From NCBI GenBank assembly GCA_003635315.1, contig PYJD01000008.1, positions 62,001 to 126,000 of the forward strand: a DNA stretch of 64,000 nt, read 5' to 3'. The position numbers and the translations under genes were made by a program. Positions 8,492 to 18,057 of the stretch are shown in pieces. The notes under the pieces are model-generated. The model ran no database searches. It worked only from the letters and a program-made list of their open reading frames with translations, and was not told where the DNA came from. The DNA comes from Candidatus Poribacteria bacterium. Its GTDB lineage: Bacteria; Poribacteria; WGA-4E; WGA-3G. The stretch's first letter is position 1. Each line of letters opens with the position of its first letter.

Positions 8492-10141
8492 TTACTTTTC
8501 TAAAGTTACATTTCGGAAGTATTTCCAATTCAATGGATGAAGTTTAAGGTTCTTAACTTTTTTATTTATGACTAACACACGTTGTGCATGTGCTAATGGA
8601 ACCCATGGAATATCTTGATGGAATACATTTTGAGCTTTCTTATATAGTGTTATACGTTCCTCCTTATCTGATATGCTGCGAGCTTTTTCTAATAATTGTT
8701 GCATTTCATCGCTCTTATAGAATGCGATATTTCCTGCTGGTTTCTCTGCTGAAGATTTACTTAGTAAGAAATAGAGAAAATTATCCGGATCACCAAAGTC
8801 TGCACTCCATCCTAACATTGCCATATCATGGTCACCATATTTCGTTTTATCAAGATATGTACCCCAGTCATATGTAACAATATTAGTCTTAATTCCAATT
8901 TCTCGTAGTTCAGATTGAATGACTTCAGCGAGTGCTCTTCCATCAGGAATGTATGGACGTGGAACGGGTAATGCCCACAATGTTGTCTCAAAACCCTCCG
9001 GATATCCTGCCAGAGACATGAGCTCTTTGGCAAGTTTAGGATTATAATCGTAATCTTCAATTGAATCGTCATAACTCCATAATGTTGGGGGAATTGGATT
9101 TTTGGCAGGAATTCCTAAACCTTGATAAAGGTGTTTAATAATAACAGCTTTATTGATGGCATGATTTATCGCCAAACGAACGTTAAGGTTGTCGAACGGA
9201 GGTTTTTCCATATTCATAGCTAAATATCCGATATTCATACCGGGTTGTGCTATCAAATCAAGTGATTCATCATCACGTATCTGTTGTAAATCATCGGGAT
9301 TTGGAAATTCCATAGCATGTAAATTGCCTTGCTGCATTTCAATGAGTCTAACGGAGTTATCAGGAATAGATAAGAATATTACCCTATCCACATTTGGTCG
9401 ACCACCCCAATAATTTTCATTCGCTTTTAATACAATTTTGTCTCCTCTATCCCATTGTTGAAAAATAAATGGACCTGTTCCGATAGGATGATTTGAAAAA
9501 TTATTTCCATTCTCAATTACAGCAGTTGGACTGACAATTGAGAATGGTGTGATAGCAATTGCATAAAGAAATGGCGCATAGGGTGATTTCAATGTAATTT
9601 TTACAGTATATTCATCAATGGCAATAATCTTGTCAACAATTTCAGCTAATCCTGTTGCTACCCAATAAGTATAAGATCCTTCAACATTGTGATAGGGATG
9701 ACCTTTATCATGCTGTCTATTCAGACTAAATAGTACAGCCTCAGAATTAAAAGGAGTACCATCGTGAAATTGTACACCTCTTCTTAATGTAAATGTCCAC
9801 GATAGTCCATCTTCTGAGCTCTCCCATTGCGTAGCCAATCCAGGTTCAATTTCAGAACTACCATCTTTGTAATGTATTAATGTGTCATAGATATTATCAC
9901 ATACCTTGAATGATTCACCATCTTCTTCAAGTGCAGGATCTAATCCTACCGAATCCCCTCCTCTTCCAAAAAGAAAAGTGCCACCGGACTGATGTGAATC
10001 TGCAATAGCATAATTTGTAGATAAGGTGAAAATTAATATATAAAATAAAAATAAGGAAAATTGCATGAAATATTTAGCAAACTCAAGCAAATTTATATTT
10101 ATCGTTTTCTTTTCTTCTGATTCAATGTATCTGGTATACAT
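8492..10141 (-). CDS. ABC transporter substrate-binding protein, family 5 (peptide/oligosaccharide type)
   Basis: A periplasmic binding protein of the DppA/OppA class, 549 aa. The mature part begins near GGTFLFGRGGDSVGLDPAL and contains the family signature LTTW-like segment WTFTLRRGVQFHDGTPFNSEAV and the C-terminal blocks typical of SBP_bac_5. The first ATG has AGGAGA six nt upstream, so it is preferred. This gives an unusually long 47-residue leader; an internal Met27 would give a normal 21-residue signal peptide. No permease or ATPase genes lie near it, so it must work with components encoded elsewhere. It heads the operon with the dehydrogenase and PhyH genes. Confidence 0.92.
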   Translation of the reverse strand: MYTRYIESEEKKTININLLEFAKYFMQFSLFLFYILIFTLSTNYAIADSHQSGGTFLFGRGGDSVGLDPALEEDGESFKVCDNIYDTLIHYKDGSSEIEPGLATQWESSEDGLSWTFTLRRGVQFHDGTPFNSEAVLFSLNRQHDKGHPYHNVEGSYTYWVATGLAEIVDKIIAIDEYTVKITLKSPYAPFLYAIAITPFSIVSPTAVIENGNNFSNHPIGTGPFIFQQWDRGDKIVLKANENYWGGRPNVDRVIFLSIPDNSVRLIEMQQGNLHAMEFPNPDDLQQIRDDESLDLIAQPGMNIGYLAMNMEKPPFDNLNVRLAINHAINKAVIIKHLYQGLGIPAKNPIPPTLWSYDDSIEDYDYNPKLAKELMSLAGYPEGFETTLWALPVPRPYIPDGRALAEVIQSELREIGIKTNIVTYDWGTYLDKTKYGDHDMAMLGWSADFGDPDNFLYFLLSKSSAEKPAGNIAFYKSDEMQQLLEKARSISDKEERITLYKKAQNVFHQDIPWVPLAHAQRVLVINKKVKNLKLHPLNWKYFRNVTLEK

Positions 10142-10176
10142 ATTTCTCCTAAATTTCTGTACGAAAATGAATAGTA

Positions 10177-10205
10177 ATATTATCTTTTAAAATATGGTCT
10201 GTCAA
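10177..10205 (-). promoter_or_regulatory. Sigma-70-like promoter for the solute-binding-protein operon
   Basis: On the minus strand TTGACA (10205-10200) and TAATAT (10182-10177) are separated by 17 nt. They lie about 36 nt upstream of the ATG at 10141. The elements and spacing are near consensus. Confidence 0.6.
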
Positions 10206-10419
10206 GTCAATTCTATGAGAGAAACACATGGTTTGACAACAGAGAGATTTGATAGAATTGTTGGTATAGAGATGTATCCATTTAAGATGTATCAGTTCAA
10301 TGATTAATTTCGTTAATTTAATGCTGAGTTATACACAAACTGAATTCTTTTTATTAAAATGTTTTAGTGAATTAATTATTATTTCAGTTTAAAATTCAGT
10401 ACAAATTAATAACTATATT

Positions 10420-12321
10420 ATGTCTTCTATAGAACAACTTGCAAATATAATCACCGATTCAACGCAACCTATTACCTCCCGTCGAGCTGCTGTTATTCAA
10501 CTTGCTGAGATGAGTAGCGTTGAAGCTTTATCAATTCTATCTCAAGCATTATCTGATACTGCCCCAGGTGTCAGACGTGAGGCAGCTACTGCTTTATTAA
10601 ATTATAATGACAATGAAGTGTCAGAAATACTAACCAATAGTCTTAGGATTGAAGAAAATGACCTAACACTTTGGACCATCATAGAAATATTAGGCGTTAA
10701 AGGTACAGAAATCGCTATACCGTATTTAAAGGATCTATTAGACTCCTCAATATCTCCATTAACTCGAAGAGAACTACAGAAAAGTATTCAATTAATTGAG
10801 AACAGAATTCCTACAGCAAAGACACCAGATGAGCGAAATATAAAAATTGACGAAGATAGAAAAAGTAGTAAACATGATTTGCCACAGCAGTCTATCATTA
10901 ATAAAGAAAATATAGAATCCGAATCTGATGACGAAGTTGACAATGTAGAAGAGCTGATTACAGAACAACTCGACAATCCAGAGGAAAATAATACTGCTAA
11001 GGATTTTGATTCAGATATAATTCAATTTGAAGGAGAAGACACTTCAATTGATAAAGATCAAGATTCAATTATTGATATCTCTATTGAGAATGATTTACAG
11101 AAAGAAGGTCCGAATACTGAAGAGACAGGTACATCTCCACATCCAAAGGATAGTGATGTCACCACTGATTTTATCTATGAATCTCAGCAGAATTCAAATA
11201 ATGAAAAGGAAAACAATAGTAGGGATACTACTTCACCGGCACTTCCAGTTTTAGTACCAAATACTTCAGTAGTAATCTATGAACAACAAGACCAAATATA
11301 TCAACCAAATATATTCGATTTAGTATTACGACCTAATGAATATCTATCAAAAAGATGGGTGTCACGAACACGCCTCTATTTAGTTGTATTTTGTCTACTA
11401 ATTGCCTCAACAATAGCATTAGTCTATTCCCAGGTTCAAAGACAACCTCATTCCCCATATTCATCACCATCAAAATTTGCATTTATTACTGATCCTAAAC
11501 CCTATTTTGAAGATGGAAGCCTATTCCTTCAACAAGGAGATTTTCGTAGGGCAATTGATACTTATGAATTGATACGATATACCGACAACTTAGACCAATC
11601 GGTTTATCCAATCTTATATAGAAATTTAGGTTATGCCTATTACCAAGAGAACCGTTATGGTGCAGCAATAGAAGCATATGAGGATTATCTAAAGACAAGT
11701 AAGTTCAATACTCAAACTCCTTTTTCTACAGAATACGCATATGCATCAAGTATTGATTCATCTCTTGAAAATGATACATCTGATTACATGACATATATTT
11801 ATCTTGGCAAAGCATATAATAACTTAGGATCAATTAATGATGCGCGGTTGACATTTGAAAAAGCAATTAAAATTGCACCGAATGAAGCAGAAGCCTATAG
11901 TAATTTGGCTCTCGTATATTCAAAAGACTATCAACAGCAGAATCTACTTGCAGAAGCATTAGGATATGCAGCAATTAAGTTAAATCCAAACATAGCTGCA
12001 TATCAAGATACTTTAGGAAGTATACTTGTCCAGAATGGACGTTTAAACAAAGCAACTGATTTATTAGAATATGCTGTTAGATTACAAAGTGACTATTATC
12101 CTTCTCATTACCATTTATCAATGTTAGCAAGGGAGTCGAAAGACCCTAACCAGACTTTAGATATTCTTAAAAGGAATCTAATAAGAAATACACAACAATC
12201 AGATCAGTCACGTTCTGCAATGTTAGGTTTACTTACATATATCTATGAGAATAAAGTAAAAGAAATGAATAGGTTTATCCCATCCCTTTATCGTCTACGA
12301 GGCATTAAGAAGCGTTACTGA
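10420..12321 (+). CDS. HEAT-repeat / transmembrane / TPR protein
   Basis: A 633-aa protein of three parts. Residues 1-130 are alpha-helical HEAT (PBS-lyase-like) repeats (SRRAAVIQLAEMSSVEALSILSQAL, then DTAPGVRREAATALL). Residues about 135-290 are an acidic, low-complexity linker rich in Asp, Glu, Ser and Asn. A single membrane helix follows at about 316-336 (LYLVVFCLLIASTIALVY), then five or so TPR units to the C-terminus (AYYQENRYGAAIEAYEDYL, AYNNLGSINDARLTFEKAI). This is a scaffold that would hold partners on both faces of the inner membrane; no enzyme motif is present. It is transcribed alone, with no clear ribosome-binding site and no recognisable partner beside it. Confidence 0.8.
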   Translation: MSSIEQLANIITDSTQPITSRRAAVIQLAEMSSVEALSILSQALSDTAPGVRREAATALLNYNDNEVSEILTNSLRIEENDLTLWTIIEILGVKGTEIAIPYLKDLLDSSISPLTRRELQKSIQLIENRIPTAKTPDERNIKIDEDRKSSKHDLPQQSIINKENIESESDDEVDNVEELITEQLDNPEENNTAKDFDSDIIQFEGEDTSIDKDQDSIIDISIENDLQKEGPNTEETGTSPHPKDSDVTTDFIYESQQNSNNEKENNSRDTTSPALPVLVPNTSVVIYEQQDQIYQPNIFDLVLRPNEYLSKRWVSRTRLYLVVFCLLIASTIALVYSQVQRQPHSPYSSPSKFAFITDPKPYFEDGSLFLQQGDFRRAIDTYELIRYTDNLDQSVYPILYRNLGYAYYQENRYGAAIEAYEDYLKTSKFNTQTPFSTEYAYASSIDSSLENDTSDYMTYIYLGKAYNNLGSINDARLTFEKAIKIAPNEAEAYSNLALVYSKDYQQQNLLAEALGYAAIKLNPNIAAYQDTLGSILVQNGRLNKATDLLEYAVRLQSDYYPSHYHLSMLARESKDPNQTLDILKRNLIRNTQQSDQSRSAMLGLLTYIYENKVKEMNRFIPSLYRLRGIKKRY

Positions 12322-12374
12322 GATCCTTAATATCCACTAAAACAATAGATTATGTAATCAGATTGTTAGATATA

Positions 12375-15300
12375 TCACCTTAAAACAGACACCTTCCCTA
12401 CTTTTCGTCCATTATTATGTTCAATTATATAGACGTATATCCCATTACTAATATCATCTAACATCCATACTCTTTTACATCTATCACCATTTAAATTACT
12501 TTTTTCAGAGAGAAAAGTCTTAATTAGATTTCCTGTTATATTATAAATGGAAATATTTGCTCCAGAAGGTAACTTATCAAATGTGATTTGATTACCATCT
12601 GCAGGATTTGGATATACTATCATATCAATGTTGGAGTATGATCCGACTTCTACTGGATAGAATCTTGAAGAATCTAATACACCCATACCATTCTTATCAA
12701 TAAGATCTATGGATTCAATCCTATATTTATTAACTTCATTAATAGTATCACTCATAAAAGTTAATACAACCCGTGAATGGGATTGATCAAGAATTGCTGA
12801 AATTGGCACATACTTTACAGTAGAATTTGTAGTACTATTAGAATCAAGAGAAGAATCACTAACCTGATGCAATTTGTATCTTGCTGGATTTGCAGCTGAA
12901 ATATCCATTGGTCTATTGAATTTAATAATTAGCTGATTGGGTGGAAAATATTTTGCTGAAACAACTTCCACAGGGAAATTGGGTATACCTTCAATTTTTT
13001 CAGATAGTTTGGAGTGTTTACCTGTACCACTCACAGATTTAATTGCATACCAATAAGATTGACCTATATTGAGATTAGTATCTGTGAAGGTCATTTCCTT
13101 TACATTCGTATGTATTTGTTTTAGACTATCAATTGTGTTACCCCTATATATAATATGATATTTCGTGTTTTTTGATGTTTGCCAATTCAATCTGATCGTG
13201 TTTCTATCTATTGGTTTGGCAATAATATTCCAAGGTGATGCTATAAATTCTATTTTACCTATAGAATCTATACTTTGGTAACTCTTTAAGATATTATCAG
13301 AATTAAATATTAGCTCATTCAGGTTATCATTATCCAAATCCGCAACAATAGGTGTAAATGTTTCAGTTGCTGGGTGGTGCCAAATCGGTCGATAGGTCGA
13401 TCCATCATACCTAATTAGATACATGTTCGGGGAAACTGCAATGCATAATTCATTTAATCCATCATGATTCACATCAGAAATGGTTATCCCACTATCGGCA
13501 TCTCGTAATTCGCGTATACGTTGTTCCCATACTCTAACATAGCTATTATTTCCATTAGCGGAATATATTGATATTAACCAGTGTTGCCTTGGTAGGTCGA
13601 ATTGTGTTGTCCATACCTTTGAACCAATAACAAACTCTGGTATTCTATCACCATCTAAATCACCGGATGCAAAAAGTTGTGGAATACCCTTATTGACATT
13701 GCTACTCCATGATAAAACAAAGTGGTTATCACTCATGTTTTCATAAATATAGACATCCCCATCCACATCTCCAGCAACTATCTCTATTCTTCCATCACCA
13801 TCATGATCTCCAGTTGCGAACCGTGTACCGATGGTATTTATACCTTCAGTTGGGTTTACAAGTTTCGCAACCAATCTGTAATTGCTGTTAGTAGAATATT
13901 CATGAACCCAAATACTATTAGATGCATCATGACGAGAAAAAACTTCTGGTATACCATCCAAGTCAGCATCTACTATAATTCCACCCCAAATCCCCTTCAA
14001 ATTCCAGACTATCTTGTTTGGAAATTCACCAATCTTAGATTGTTCAAGTAAAAAAGTCGTATCTATTTCATTACAAAGTAATTCAATCAGACCATCATTG
14101 TCAGTATCTGCAGTTGCCCAAATACGTGAAACTGTATGTTCAAGAGAATCAGTCATTATGAGATTTTCATTTTCCTTCTCGTATATTAATGGGATGGATT
14201 GACCGTTTATGCCAATTTTTAATCCAATAATCTCTAATTTTCCGTTCCCATCTAAATCTTTTGGAGAAACTATTCCATGCATTCCAATGTCTGCAGATGA
14301 AGAATGTTGTAAATAAAATGGTTCAATATAATTGTTCGTAATAGTCAGAGGATAAAATTGCCCAGCATTGTCATCAATACGTAATTTTCCATTTCGGTTA
14401 AGTGCCTTAAGTCTATAATTATAGTCACCTGTTGATAAACCTAAGGCAGATAAATTCACAAGATGCTGCAAATTGACAGAATCTGATGTGACTATCCGTA
14501 GAAAAGAATTTACAATTTGTTTGGAATTTATGTCTGCATTATATAACTCTAATGAACTACTGGATAAGACATCTGTTTTCCATATTACAATCGTATCCAA
14601 TTTATCACCATTAAGCCAGATTCCAGCTTCATGCTGAGAGATCACAGGTGGAGAGTGTCGTATTTCAATTACACTATTATCTCTGATCGTTCTATCAACA
14701 CCTTTTACACTTAATCTAAGTGTGTAAATTCCTTCATTTAATAATGATGTCTCCCACTTCTGAAGTAATGAACTATGTATTTGCTTTGTTTGAGGGAAAC
14801 CGATTGGATACCATAGATCTGGTATTTCCGATTCACCATATTCTAACCTGTAATGAATAAATTCTTTCCCTTCAGCTGTACCGTTTATATCAATTACACC
14901 ATTTTCATTAGGATCTGAAGTGAATGATATTCTTGCATTCAGTTGTAGTCGATTGGTTAATATTCGATAGGCATCTACGACTCCTGCGCCAACTAAATTC
15001 GATATAGATAATTCCTGTGCAGAGGATTTGAGCCATTGTTGAATTTGTAAGTTATCACATGAAGGATTAGCGGAAATAAGGAGTGCGATAACACCGGATA
15101 CATGAGCAGTAGCCATTGATGTCCCAGAGCGGATACGGTAGCCAGCATGGTTTACAATCCCCTGTAGATTAAAATCAGTACTGATAATATCTTCACCAGG
15201 TGCAGCAATATCAACAGAGGAACCAAAATTAGAGTTTCCCAATTGTAAATTGTTATCTAATGAAGCTACAGAAATCACATCCTTTAAAGCAGCGGGATAA

Positions 15301-16403
15301 TATGCCCCCGGTTCAGGAGAATTTCCAGCAGCAGCCACAAGAACACAGCCACGAAGATATGCATATTCGACTGCTGCTTGAATTAGAAAAGCATTCACTG
15401 TGTCACCTAAACTAAGATTAATCACTTGTGCTCCATTATCGGCTGCATATACAATTGCAGCAGCGACATCGTCATTTTGAAGGAATGCCCCTAAACCGAT
15501 ACGAAATCCTGCTCTCAATGTCATGATTTTACAATTACTTGCAATTCCTGCTATACCTATCCCGTTATCTGTTTCTGCGGCAATTATTCCAGATACATGA
15601 GATCCATGTCCTGTTTCATCATCTGGAGAATTGTCACGATTTACCCAATCCCCTTGACCGGGGAGGGTTGGGGCATCACTAAAATCCCAACCATATAAAT
15701 CATCCACATAACCATTATTGTCATCATCAATCCCATTATTAGGTATTTCATCTGAATTATTCCATAATTGATTGATTAAATCGGGATGATTTATGATGAC
15801 TCCACTATCCACAACTCCAACGATAACCGATGGATTTCCTTGTTCAATTTTCCATGCTTCTGGAATATTTATCACACTAAGATTCCACTGTTTAGAATAG
15901 TTTGGATCAGAAACTTCAGTTTCAGAACAAAATCTTTTAAGATAATTCAACTCTACAGATTCAACATGTATATTGTCAACACAAGCTTTTAGTTTCCGTT
16001 CAATCTTAATATCTTTTGCAAATCTAAGGATGTATATATCTTTTAGTAATGGATGTCGTCCAGCTGGCGTATTTGGAGAAAAAACAGTTGAAATCGTTTC
16101 AACATGGTTTTTCTCACAAAATGACTTAATTTGTGAAAACGGGGTATTAGACCTAAAGCGAATGATCAACTCTTGAGGTGAATAAGGAATCTTAGAACTA
16201 TATCCATTAAATTCAGAATTAGACTCAAAAGAAGGTTGATCTGATAGGGCTGGGTAAACACTTATGGTAATAAATATGAAAGAATATAATAATAATAAAT
16301 GAATACGCATTAGATAGAATAGAGTCTTCGTAAATTGAGATAGTTTCATAAATGTAGAGCGAATCTCATAAATCTGATATTTCAGTGTTCTTTGTTTTTT
16401 CAT
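12375..16403 (-). CDS. Giant secreted subtilisin-like protease with FG-GAP repeats and C-terminal sorting domain
   Basis: A 1342-aa exported serine peptidase of family S8. The catalytic triad is D199 (GVVDSGV), H266 (TGHGSHVSG) and S429 (SGTSMATAHVSG). The hydrophobic leader lies at about residues 32-55, so a shorter start (Met19 or Met32) is possible; no ribosome-binding site decides. Before the peptidase there is a propeptide-like segment. Residues about 700-1060 hold repeated FG-GAP/VCBS-type calcium motifs (DLDGNGKLEI, DTDNDGLIELLC, DHDGDGRIEIVAG) of a beta-propeller. A fibronectin-like domain follows. The last 85 residues (YPNPADGNQ ... GKVSVLR) match the type IX-secretion-like C-terminal sorting domain. 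Element copy 1 lies upstream. It probably degrades extracellular protein. Confidence 0.92.
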   Translation of the reverse strand: MKKQRTLKYQIYEIRSTFMKLSQFTKTLFYLMRIHLLLLYSFIFITISVYPALSDQPSFESNSEFNGYSSKIPYSPQELIIRFRSNTPFSQIKSFCEKNHVETISTVFSPNTPAGRHPLLKDIYILRFAKDIKIERKLKACVDNIHVESVELNYLKRFCSETEVSDPNYSKQWNLSVINIPEAWKIEQGNPSVIVGVVDSGVIINHPDLINQLWNNSDEIPNNGIDDDNNGYVDDLYGWDFSDAPTLPGQGDWVNRDNSPDDETGHGSHVSGIIAAETDNGIGIAGIASNCKIMTLRAGFRIGLGAFLQNDDVAAAIVYAADNGAQVINLSLGDTVNAFLIQAAVEYAYLRGCVLVAAAGNSPEPGAYYPAALKDVISVASLDNNLQLGNSNFGSSVDIAAPGEDIISTDFNLQGIVNHAGYRIRSGTSMATAHVSGVIALLISANPSCDNLQIQQWLKSSAQELSISNLVGAGVVDAYRILTNRLQLNARISFTSDPNENGVIDINGTAEGKEFIHYRLEYGESEIPDLWYPIGFPQTKQIHSSLLQKWETSLLNEGIYTLRLSVKGVDRTIRDNSVIEIRHSPPVISQHEAGIWLNGDKLDTIVIWKTDVLSSSSLELYNADINSKQIVNSFLRIVTSDSVNLQHLVNLSALGLSTGDYNYRLKALNRNGKLRIDDNAGQFYPLTITNNYIEPFYLQHSSSADIGMHGIVSPKDLDGNGKLEIIGLKIGINGQSIPLIYEKENENLIMTDSLEHTVSRIWATADTDNDGLIELLCNEIDTTFLLEQSKIGEFPNKIVWNLKGIWGGIIVDADLDGIPEVFSRHDASNSIWVHEYSTNSNYRLVAKLVNPTEGINTIGTRFATGDHDGDGRIEIVAGDVDGDVYIYENMSDNHFVLSWSSNVNKGIPQLFASGDLDGDRIPEFVIGSKVWTTQFDLPRQHWLISIYSANGNNSYVRVWEQRIRELRDADSGITISDVNHDGLNELCIAVSPNMYLIRYDGSTYRPIWHHPATETFTPIVADLDNDNLNELIFNSDNILKSYQSIDSIGKIEFIASPWNIIAKPIDRNTIRLNWQTSKNTKYHIIYRGNTIDSLKQIHTNVKEMTFTDTNLNIGQSYWYAIKSVSGTGKHSKLSEKIEGIPNFPVEVVSAKYFPPNQLIIKFNRPMDISAANPARYKLHQVSDSSLDSNSTTNSTVKYVPISAILDQSHSRVVLTFMSDTINEVNKYRIESIDLIDKNGMGVLDSSRFYPVEVGSYSNIDMIVYPNPADGNQITFDKLPSGANISIYNITGNLIKTFLSEKSNLNGDRCKRVWMLDDISNGIYVYIIEHNNGRKVGKVSVLR

Positions 16404-16599
16404 ATTTTAGTCGTATGGGGAAATCCTACCACTACGAAAAATTTACATGAATGTGAACAAATTGTTTTACATGATAAAGAATGATGATGCATTACAGGTT
16501 TATTTTGATGTCATCTTATACTACATAATCTTAAGGTTAGTCAAAATAAAGAGACATTTTCAATTAGAAATAGTATCAGAACTCATAGTCGTAGATTTA

Positions 16600-17105
16600 A
16601 CTTTTAATCCTAATATACGACAACTTAATAAGGTGCAAAAACAGGTCTTTAATCCTAAATTCCCAGATGATAAATCGTGAAAATGTTGAAATTTTTAATT
16701 CGTCGAAAGAGTGAAAAAAGTTACACTTTTTCCTACATTCTGTAGGATTGAAATTGGTGTAAATTACCCCTCTAACCGATGTCATAGCCTGACTTCACTC
16801 CACCTTGAATAGACTTTATAAGAATTCCCAAAAAGTGTGTTTTTTTTTTGACATTGAATTTTGACAATTACAGCCTGCATAATATAGTTGATTTTTCGAC
16901 ATAAAGATTTTTGTATTTAGGATCATTTTTGTAAATAGTCATCATTTAATCTCTAATTATATACTTCCCATAAAAGTACGGAATTGGAAGATTGGAAGGA
17001 TGGAACTGTGTATGGTGGGTTCAATCCTTACCTACCTTAAAGTGGCTTCTGGTAATGTTAGTTTTTTGAAAAGGTTATTTTCTTCATTTTATTTTACTTT
17101 TATTG
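16600..17105 (+). repeat. Dispersed intergenic element, copy 1
   Basis: About 500 bp that aligns with 47457-48058 and with the reverse complement of 52580-53093. The core (16600-16950) is closest. It contains two TTTAATCCTAA direct repeats (16603-16613 and 16648-16658), hairpin A (16715-16731, AAAAAGT/ACTTTTT), hairpin B directly after it (16732-16746, CCTACA/TGTAGG), and shared blocks such as GAAATTGGTGTAAATTAC and TGTATTTAGGATCATTTTTG. It begins about 196 bp upstream of the subtilase start, pointing away from it. The outer third is weaker but shares an AT-rich TTCTTCATTTTATTTT-like block. Confidence 0.85.
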
Positions 17106-17164
17106 AAAAAGGGTGTAATAAGTGTCATTTTTGCAGTTAACAAAAGTAATATTAATAATTCTTA

Positions 17165-17240
17165 TATGTTTAAAATGTTACACTTTTTGACACATATTGT
17201 GACATTGGTAAAACCGCTGTCCCCTCTGTCACAGTCTTTG
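17165..17240 (+). repeat. Degenerate partial copy of the dispersed element
   Basis: GTTACACTTTTTGACACA and the following imperfect hairpin resemble the hairpin A/B region of the element, closest to copy 3. A CCCCTCTGTCACAG-like segment then echoes the next block of the element. It may be an internal duplication or a fourth, decayed copy. Confidence 0.45.
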
Positions 17241-17412
17241 TTCAAGCGTGTTTTTTTACAATTTTAAAAATTTTGGATTTGTGCGATTTGGTCTCTTACT
17301 TCACCTTTTCTGAAGAATATCAAATACAGACTTTTGTAGGTTAAGCTTTCTTGTTTTTTGTATGATATTGCATGTATTTGATAGTTAGTTAATAGTATAT
17401 TATTGTTATTTG

Positions 17413-17438
17413 AAAAAGTTACGAAATCGTAACTTTTT
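17413..17438. terminator. Hairpin with 11-bp stem, terminator-like on either strand
   Basis: AAAAAGTTACG and CGTAACTTTTT form a perfect stem around an AAAT loop, with an extra T after the right arm. The stem is AT-rich, so it may be a weak terminator or a protein-binding palindrome. The GTTAC...TTTTT sequence echoes hairpin A of the dispersed element. Confidence 0.45.
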
Positions 17439-17767
17439 TCTGTCACCCCAAATTTAGTAACTTGTCTATTAGGTAAGTAGGCACCTATGTTTACAGCCAA
17501 TTTACGAATTTGTAAAAAAAAAATAAAAAAGTGTTCTTGATGGAATCGATAACCCTGAATTCTCCGTTAAGATGTGAGTAAATAGTGATATTTTTATAAT
17601 TTTGTATATAAATTCTTTATTCATAGCTTAGGTATTAGTATAAGTATTGTGATAATTCTCTATCTGTTATTGTAACGTATGTTTTTACTAATGTCAACTA
17701 TTTTACGTATATGTGATATTTGATCTTTCAAATTTCTTCAATTAATTTTGTGTGCTATTTATAAATA

Positions 17768-17825
17768 TGCTACAACCGGCACAATCTAACAGAATGTGCT
17801 ACATCCGGCACAATCTAACAGAATG
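17768..17825. repeat. Tandem direct repeat, 2 x 29 bp
   Basis: Two head-to-tail 29-bp units starting TGCTACAACCGGCACAATC differ at one base (A/T at unit position 8). The unit is much richer in GC than its surroundings. There is no spacer between units, so it is not a CRISPR. Confidence 0.85.
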
Positions 17826-18057
17826 TCTATTATTGGCGAAGGTATTGTATTTTATCTTTATTTTCATTAGAATTGCAATTTTGGATTTAATTTGTTATAG
17901 TTTATCAGTTCGAATTATTTAAAATTTTAGATCTATAATTAGTTCTGTATAGTTTTATTTTAAAGTATACACAAAATATTACATTATTTCAGTAGTATAG
18001 AATCAATGATCTATACAAACAATATACAATCAATATACAATGAGTTAGGAGAAATAA

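Larger units (their letters stand above)
16404..18057. other. 1.65-kb gene-free region
   Basis: No credible gene lies here. The region holds copy 1 of the dispersed element (16600-17105), a degenerate fragment of the same element (about 17165-17240), an 11-bp-stem hairpin (17413-17438), a two-copy 29-bp tandem repeat (17768-17825) and, at its right end, a good ribosome-binding site for the next gene. The rest is very AT-rich and shows nothing further to me. Confidence 0.7.

Noticed and set aside
16447-16680. 77-codon open frame upstream of the subtilase
   Set aside because: It overlaps element copy 1, and the same stretch in copy 2 has in-frame stops, so it is not conserved coding sequence.
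17015-17040. tRNA T-arm-like sequence (GTGGGTTCAATCCTTAC)
   Set aside because: No matching acceptor, D or anticodon arm can be formed at the right distance upstream.
16600-17105. Insertion sequence
   Set aside because: None of the three copies holds a transposase frame and I find no clear terminal inverted repeats or target duplications.
17264-17500. 78-codon reverse-strand frame
   Set aside because: No ribosome-binding site, low-complexity composition and a hairpin inside it; no family resemblance.
17768-17825. Possible CRISPR
   Set aside because: The two 29-bp units are directly adjacent with no spacers and there are no cas genes.
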